Of a stretch of DNA of 41,919 bases, positions 36,952 to 41,919 are shown piece by piece. Source of the stretch: Bacteroidales bacterium (GTDB taxonomy: Bacteria; Bacteroidota; Bacteroidia; Bacteroidales; F082); the NCBI GenBank assembly GCA_024709145.1, contig JANJXG010000083.1, positions 1-41,919 of the forward strand. The letters run 5' to 3'. How positions within the stretch are numbered: position 1 is the first letter of the stretch; every line of letters starts with the position of its first letter. The notes under the pieces were generated by a model. The model was given only the letters and a program-made list of their open reading frames with translations. It made no database searches and was not told where the DNA came from. A program made the translations under genes and the position numbers.

Positions 36952-37857
36952 TTATAACAAGAATGTAATTCCGAAAACGATGGTAACCAACATTGTTTTA
37001 ATGGCCAATTTCTTTAAAAACGGATCGAGATCGGCCGGGTTTCTGACTTTGAAAACATCCAACAAATCTTTGAAAAAAGGAATCACCCCAAATAAAAATA
37101 GATATGACAAAGCTGACGCCTGCCGACCGGCCACAAAAAACAAAAGTAGGATGAAAGGGGCCAGTACCAAAAAAGCATGGTAAAGCAAGGCATTGTGATA
37201 GCCCATTTTAACAACCAAAGTTCGTTTTCCGCTGAAGCGGTCATTGGCATGATCACGCATGTTGTTGAGATTGAGGACGCCGGTACTCCACAAGCCCATT
37301 GCAGAAGCCGGTAACAACACATCTGCCTTGAAATCAGATACCGACACAAAAAAAGTGCCAGCAACACCCAATAAACCAAAGAATAGAAAAACAAACAAAT
37401 CACCAAGTCCAAGGTAACCATAAGGGTTTCTGCCAATGGTGTAGGTAATTGCAGCAGCGATTGCTGCCATGCCTAGGCCAAGGAATATAGTAGTCTGAGT
37501 AAAACTGAGATCTGCAACACCTAATATAAGCCAAAGCCCACTCAGAAGAGCAAGAAAAGCAGTCACACCCACGGCCTTTGTCATGTTTTTCCGGCTGATC
37601 TCGCCCGACTGCACCGTACGTCGCGGACCCACCCGCTGATCGTTGTCGATACCACTTGAGGAATCACCCAGATCATTGGCAAAATTGGACAGTACCTGAA
37701 GCAGAAGTGTCGTTAATGCCGCCAGCCAGGCAGCTGTAAGATGAAAGGAAGGCTCTTTGGCAGCAACAACAGCGCCCATCGCCACACTTGCCAAAGCCAG
37801 TGGCAGCGTACGCAATCGGGCAGCCTTTATCCAGGATTGGAGCTTGGATTGAGACAA
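36952..37857 (-). CDS. menA: 1,4-dihydroxy-2-naphthoate polyprenyltransferase
   Basis: 301 residues, UbiA family integral membrane protein with about eight or nine hydrophobic segments. It attaches the polyprenyl side chain to DHNA. The Asp-rich diphosphate/Mg site is seen in NFANDLGDSSSGIDNDQRVG and a second polar loop in LNLNNMRDHANDRFSGKRT. The gap to menB is 2 nt and to menC 1 nt. Confidence 0.92.
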   Translation of the reverse strand: MSQSKLQSWIKAARLRTLPLALASVAMGAVVAAKEPSFHLTAAWLAALTTLLLQVLSNFANDLGDSSSGIDNDQRVGPRRTVQSGEISRKNMTKAVGVTAFLALLSGLWLILGVADLSFTQTTIFLGLGMAAIAAAITYTIGRNPYGYLGLGDLFVFLFFGLLGVAGTFFVSVSDFKADVLLPASAMGLWSTGVLNLNNMRDHANDRFSGKRTLVVKMGYHNALLYHAFLVLAPFILLLFFVAGRQASALSYLFLFGVIPFFKDLLDVFKVRNPADLDPFLKKLAIKTMLVTIVFGITFLL

Positions 37858-37859
37858 TT

Positions 37860-38684
37860 TCAGGGAAATTTTGGATATTGATGGAAATTTGGATCCCGTT
37901 TTTCAAGAAAGGCCTTTTTGCCTTCCTGAGCTTCCTCTGTCAGGTAATACAGCAAGGTAGCGTTGCCAGCAAATTCCTGAATACCAGCCTGACCGTCCAA
38001 CTCTGCATTGAGCCCTAATTTTATCATTCTCAAGGCCATAGGACTACGTCTCATCATTGTCTCACACCATTCCATCGTAGCATCCTCAAGCTGATCTAAT
38101 GGAACAACCTTGTTTACAAGACCCATCTCAAGCGCCTCGGAAGCGTTGTAAAAAAGATTGAGAAACCATATTTCACGGGCCTTTTTCTGGCCTACGATAC
38201 TGGCCAAATAGGAAGACCCAAAACCGGCATCAAAACTACCAACTTTTGGACCAACCTGGCCAAAACGTGCATTGTCGGAGGCCACTGTGAGGTCGCAAAC
38301 CACATGCAGCACATGCCCGCCACCAACAGCCCATCCGTTCACCATGGCAACAACAGGTTTTGGCATCGAGCGGATTTTTTTCTGAACGTCCAGCACATTG
38401 AGCCTGGGAATGCCGTTTTCATCTATGTAACCTCCTTCACCCTTCACATTTTGGTCGCCACCGCTGCAAAAAGCCTTGTCACCTGAACCTGTAAGTACGA
38501 TGACGTAAATATCCTGCCGCTCACGACAGATATCGAGGGCATCAGCAATTTCAAAAGTCGTGGTCGGCCTGAAAGCATTATGTACCTCGGGCCTGTTGAT
38601 GGTGATTTTCCCAACGTGATTCCACGTCTCGAAAAGAATGTCTTTATAATCCTTCACAGGAATCCAGTTTCTGACAGTTTGCAT
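37860..38684 (-). CDS. menB: 1,4-dihydroxy-2-naphthoyl-CoA synthase
   Basis: 274 residues from the ATG at 38684; an in-frame ATG at 38711 would add 9. MenB is a crotonase-family enzyme that cyclises o-succinylbenzoyl-CoA. Typical segments are [32 protein letters not shown] (oxyanion region), [19 protein letters not shown] and [14 protein letters not shown]. First gene of the menB-A-C-E unit with its own consensus promoter 50-80 nt upstream. Confidence 0.93.
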   Translation of the reverse strand: MQTVRNWIPVKDYKDILFETWNHVGKITINRPEVHNAFRPTTTFEIADALDICRERQDIYVIVLTGSGDKAFCSGGDQNVKGEGGYIDENGIPRLNVLDVQKKIRSMPKPVVAMVNGWAVGGGHVLHVVCDLTVASDNARFGQVGPKVGSFDAGFGSSYLASIVGQKKAREIWFLNLFYNASEALEMGLVNKVVPLDQLEDATMEWCETMMRRSPMALRMIKLGLNAELDGQAGIQEFAGNATLLYYLTEEAQEGKKAFLEKRDPNFHQYPKFP

Positions 38685-38759
38685 AGGAATGTTTTGAATT
38701 GAAACAATCATTTCCGTCCGATGTTCAAATTTTCAACGAATGGATGAAATTTGTATTTG

Positions 38760-38791
38760 CAAAATTAAGCATTGAACCTCAAAGCCACAAA
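38760..38791 (-). promoter_or_regulatory. Consensus promoter of the menB-menA-menC-menE operon
   Basis: On the minus strand there is a -33 TTTG (38791-38788), a 20-bp spacer and a -7 TAATTTTG (38767-38760), an exact TAnnTTTG. It lies in the 146-bp gap between menD and menB. Confidence 0.75.
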
Positions 38792-38857
38792 AAAGCTTTT
38801 CAACTTTGGTGTTGACCTTTGACTTTGAAAAAACTGTCCTAAAAATCAAACCAAGGT

Positions 38858-40540
38858 TTAATCCAAACCTTTACGCAGGAAATCAAAATATTGCCTGATT
38901 GTTTGTCCACTGACTTCGGGTAGACTATTTATTTCGAGCAAGGCCGCACAGTTTTTTTCTTCTAAAAATGTGTTGAAAACCATTTTGAACGATTCAGGAT
39001 CCTCTGCATTAAAGCATGACAATCCAAAGGCCGATGCCAGGTTTACGGCTGAGTTTTGATGCCTTGCTTCAAAAAAATCCTGTAGCAAACCGGATTGATC
39101 AGGACCTTCGATAAACCTGAAGATACCTCCCCCTCCATTGTTGATCACAATTATTTTGAGATTCGCCGGCAGATGTTTGTTCCACATTCCGTTGGAATCA
39201 TAAAAAAAACTCAGGTCACCGGTAATCAGCAAAGTTGGCTTTTTGCTGGCAAGCGCCGCTCCGACAGCAGTTGAAAGGCTTCCATCAATTCCACTTGTAC
39301 CACGATTTGAATCAAACCGAACCGCCCAGCCACTGTCGAACAGTTGAGCATAGCGCACAGGTGTGCTGTTTCCCAGCTGAACCAGATACTCCGAAGGCAA
39401 AGTTTTAATGATCAATTCAAAGATTTTCAAATCACTCCATGAAGCCTGAGATAGAAAAGTTTCATGAAGTTGTTTCCCTCGGGCATTCAGCTCACTCCAT
39501 TTTGCTGAATAGTGGCTGCTTACCATAGGAAAAAGTTCCAAAAGTGGCAGGAAATCAGCCGGAGAAACGGCAATGGCATGTGTTAAAGACTGGTAGGTAT
39601 CCATCCTTGAATCAGCGAGATCAACATTCCAATGCACTGCAGGGGCAGCCTTTCGGAGAAATGCTTTGATACGTTTTGAAACCACCGGCCCACCAAAAGT
39701 GATCAGCAAGTCGGGATAATAGTCCGAGGCCTCCTGCATGACCGCAAGGCTCCGGTCGATACATCCGGTATAGCCTGAATTAAAACAATTGGAAGTGGTT
39801 TCAGTAAGCACAACGACATCAGGACGTTGTGCCAATTTATTGAGGCAATCCTGTATTTTTATGTCTGGACTCATCTGTCCGGCAAGAATCATTTTTCTGG
39901 GAGCATTTTCCCATACAGTTTTGAGTTTTGTCAACTGAGCTTTCGCAGGTACCCTAAATACCTCCACATCGGAAATGTCGTGAATCTTCAAGTTGTCTTG
40001 CATTGAAAAACCATATAATGGTTCCCCCAGCGGTACGTTAATGTGCACAGGGCCATGAACGGGTTCCAGGGCAGCATTGAGTGCCTCACTGATCAGGCGG
40101 TCGTTGTACCAGAGATCATCAGGTTTACTGATAGTTTGGGGCAGGTTGACGCTTTTCCGCACATGTGGCCCAAAAATATTCAGCTGGTGAATAGTTTGAC
40201 CATCTCCCTGATCGATCCATTCTGCCGGACGATCGGCTGTAATAACCACGAGCGGAATCCGCTGATAATAGGCTTCAGCAACCGCAGGTGCATAATTGAG
40301 CACAGCAGTTCCTGATGTGCAAACCAGGGCAACCGCATTGTTGAGCTGCTGAGCCATTCCCAAAGCAAAAAAAGCTGCACTTCGCTCATCAACAACTGTG
40401 AAGGTTTCAAATGCTTTATCATTACCAAAAACAGCCACCAGTGGCGCATTACGCGAACCCGGGGAAATCACCACATGCCGGATGTTGCGTCGCAGCATCA
40501 GTTGAGCAAGATGTAGAATGCCAGACTTATCGTGTATCAT
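38858..40540 (-). CDS. menD: 2-succinyl-5-enolpyruvyl-6-hydroxy-3-cyclohexene-1-carboxylate synthase
   Basis: 560 residues from the ATG at 40540, which matches the family length; the longer frame to 40648 overlaps menF and is rejected. A ThDP-dependent enzyme that adds a decarboxylated 2-oxoglutarate unit to isochorismate. Seen: the catalytic Glu (E52) in VVDERSAAFFALG, the N-terminal ISPGSRNAPLV, and the ThDP/metal region ITGDLSFFYDSNGMWNK with VINNGGGGIFRF. It starts 16 nt past the menF stop. Confidence 0.94.
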   Translation of the reverse strand: MIHDKSGILHLAQLMLRRNIRHVVISPGSRNAPLVAVFGNDKAFETFTVVDERSAAFFALGMAQQLNNAVALVCTSGTAVLNYAPAVAEAYYQRIPLVVITADRPAEWIDQGDGQTIHQLNIFGPHVRKSVNLPQTISKPDDLWYNDRLISEALNAALEPVHGPVHINVPLGEPLYGFSMQDNLKIHDISDVEVFRVPAKAQLTKLKTVWENAPRKMILAGQMSPDIKIQDCLNKLAQRPDVVVLTETTSNCFNSGYTGCIDRSLAVMQEASDYYPDLLITFGGPVVSKRIKAFLRKAAPAVHWNVDLADSRMDTYQSLTHAIAVSPADFLPLLELFPMVSSHYSAKWSELNARGKQLHETFLSQASWSDLKIFELIIKTLPSEYLVQLGNSTPVRYAQLFDSGWAVRFDSNRGTSGIDGSLSTAVGAALASKKPTLLITGDLSFFYDSNGMWNKHLPANLKIIVINNGGGGIFRFIEGPDQSGLLQDFFEARHQNSAVNLASAFGLSCFNAEDPESFKMVFNTFLEEKNCAALLEINSLPEVSGQTIRQYFDFLRKGLD

Positions 40541-40556
40541 GCTGCAAAGGTGCTGA

Positions 40557-41624
40557 TTATTTCGGGAAAACAGAAAGCAAAGTTTGCGCTTTGGCTTGTG
40601 TCTCTTCCCATTCCGCCAAGGAAGACGAAGAAGAAGTGAGACCGCCACCTACATAAATATACGCTTCATTATCAATTATTTGCATACATCTTAAATTAAC
40701 AAAAAGCTTTATTCTTGCGCTTTCGTCCAGCAATCCCAGGTATCCGGTGTAATAGTTTCGCTGATGCAATTCGGTTTCTTTTATCCTTTGGAAGGCAGCA
40801 TTGCGTGGCAAACCACAAACTGCCGGTGTCGGGTGAAGCAAATCTTTCAGCTTTATTGCTTCATTAAAACTACTCTCCCAGGTAAAAACTGTGATAAGAT
40901 GTGCCAAATGACCTGCGATATGTGTTTCGGGCTCAGAGACTTTAAGATTTTCAACCGGAAAACCAATCAGATGCTCTTTGATAAACTCACTTACCATATC
41001 TTGCTCTTCGATTTCCTTACTTCCCCAGACAAGGCTCGAAGATCGTGAATTGTCCAGTTTTTTTGTGCCTGCCAGTGCAACAGTACGAGCCTTCCCCTCC
41101 CGAAAATCGATCAACAACTCCGGACTTGCTCCCATCCAGCATTGGTTGTTTCCATCATTTAAAAAATAAACGAAAGCACCGGGATATTTTTTACACATTG
41201 ACTCAAAAACCGTCGGCAAATCAGCGGTTGTAAGTGGCTGCTTTATTACCCTTGAGAGCACAATTTTGCGAAAATGATGGTCCTTCATCTCCCCGATCAG
41301 TCTGTCTGCCTGGTGCAAGTATTCCGATTTGGAGGCAACAAAAGGTTTCTTGATCATTGCAGAATTTGCCGATTTTTTAGTACCATCGGTCTCAATTATA
41401 ATGGCGTCATCACCAGTGTACAAATGAGCAGGGTGGTAAAAAAGAAGCGAATGAGTCTGTATATCAAAAGGAGCAATAACAAAACAAGGATTTTTATCCT
41501 GATTTTTCGATTCAGAAAAATATCCACCAGCAAAAGTGGTTATTTGTGCTTCTTCAGGAAATCTGAAACTAACAAACGGGACATTCCGTTCTAACCAGAA
41601 TCTCTGTGCATCAATTAACTGCAT
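40557..41624 (-). CDS. menF: Isochorismate synthase
   Basis: 355 residues from the ATG at 41624, 5 nt past the end of the preceding gene; an ATG at 41672 would overlap that gene by 43 nt. It converts chorismate to isochorismate, the first step. Chorismate-binding core seen: GASPELLIDFREGKART, LAGTKK, DLLHPTPAVCGLPRNAAF, and ETELHQRNYYTGYLGLLD, typical of MenF/EntC enzymes. The N-terminal third is more variable. Confidence 0.92.
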   Translation of the reverse strand: MQLIDAQRFWLERNVPFVSFRFPEEAQITTFAGGYFSESKNQDKNPCFVIAPFDIQTHSLLFYHPAHLYTGDDAIIIETDGTKKSANSAMIKKPFVASKSEYLHQADRLIGEMKDHHFRKIVLSRVIKQPLTTADLPTVFESMCKKYPGAFVYFLNDGNNQCWMGASPELLIDFREGKARTVALAGTKKLDNSRSSSLVWGSKEIEEQDMVSEFIKEHLIGFPVENLKVSEPETHIAGHLAHLITVFTWESSFNEAIKLKDLLHPTPAVCGLPRNAAFQRIKETELHQRNYYTGYLGLLDESARIKLFVNLRCMQIIDNEAYIYVGGGLTSSSSSLAEWEETQAKAQTLLSVFPK

Positions 41625-41629
41625 CTTTT

Positions 41630-41919
41630 TCAGACCACTGTTTTTGGAATCACAAAATTTGTCAACCGACAAGTTGAAACAAGCTGACCATCTTCATCTT
41701 TAATCTCAATGTCCCAGATGTGAGTATTTCTCCCCCGATGCAACAAATGACCTTCAGCAAACACCCAGCCGTCTTTTGCCGACCTGATGTGATTAGCACT
41801 TACCTGGGATCCACGCACATCGTTGATTTTGAGATCAACGATGAGTGCAGAGCCAATACCAGCCACCGTTTCAGCCAAGGCCAAACTACCTCCACCATGA
41901 AGAAGTCCCATGGGCTGTC
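41630..41919 (-). CDS. menI: Hotdog-fold thioesterase, probably DHNA-CoA thioesterase, cut by window edge
   Basis: About 96 C-terminal residues; the N-terminus is beyond the window. PaaI/MenI-type signature QPMGLLHGGGSLALAET with the catalytic Glu in ALAET, and a following SQVSANHIRSA strand. In men clusters such a thioesterase hydrolyses DHNA-CoA before MenA; its place directly ahead of menF supports that, but a PaaI-type general thioesterase cannot be excluded. Confidence 0.75.
   Translation of the reverse strand, partial: QPMGLLHGGGSLALAETVAGIGSALIVDLKINDVRGSQVSANHIRSAKDGWVFAEGHLLHRGRNTHIWDIEIKDEDGQLVSTCRLTNFVIPKTVV

Noticed and set aside
40541-40648. 36-residue N-terminal extension of MenD
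   Set aside because: It overlaps the menF end, exceeds the family length and lacks MenD-like sequence.

Overview
The window is chromosomal DNA from a member of the Bacteroidota, probably Bacteroidales-like or a free-living environmental relative. The evidence is type IX secretion (T9SS) C-terminal sorting domains on two secreted proteins, a GldB-type lipoprotein, a complete-looking set of menaquinone genes in a Bacteroidota-style order, AT-rich intergenic DNA, and repeated copies of the Bacteroidota -7 promoter box TAnnTTTG placed about 20-23 nt before start codons. No mobile element, CRISPR array, phage gene or integrase was seen. Coding density is high and almost every gene is intact; only the two edge genes are cut.

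Left part (1-10045): a cut secreted helical-repeat protein; a T9SS-exported protein with Cna-B-like, dockerin-like and cohesin-like modules; an ATP-grasp enzyme and a small GxSxG esterase in a tight two-gene operon; a convergent secreted M19 dipeptidase; an NlpE-META lipoprotein; and a very large T9SS-exported papain-like protein with a calcium-loop insertion between its catalytic His and Asn.

Middle part (10165-26019): the RNase P RNA gene with its own promoter and terminator; a two-gene operon for a large TPR protein and a plug-less outer-membrane barrel; gyrB; a DUF1801 protein; a zinc-ribbon methyltransferase; a PiT phosphate transporter with a long cytoplasmic tail; prmC; tRNA-His(GTG); a small outer-membrane barrel; gldB; and the ComM/YifB AAA ATPase.

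Right part (26050-41919, all on the minus strand): a four-gene alpha-glucan operon (cyclomaltodextrinase/neopullulanase-like GH13, two GH31 alpha-glucosidases, one GH13 lipoprotein) with no SusC/SusD in view. It lies directly downstream of the menaquinone genes, transcribed as menI-like thioesterase, menF, menD, then after a consensus promoter menB, menA, menC, menE. No menH is visible. Chorismate would be taken by MenF, MenD, (MenH), MenC, MenE, MenB, the thioesterase and MenA to demethylmenaquinone, the likely respiratory quinone.

Most of the window is ordinary core genome. The least explained pieces are the ATP-grasp/esterase pair, the TPR/plug-less barrel pair, and the multi-module T9SS substrates.
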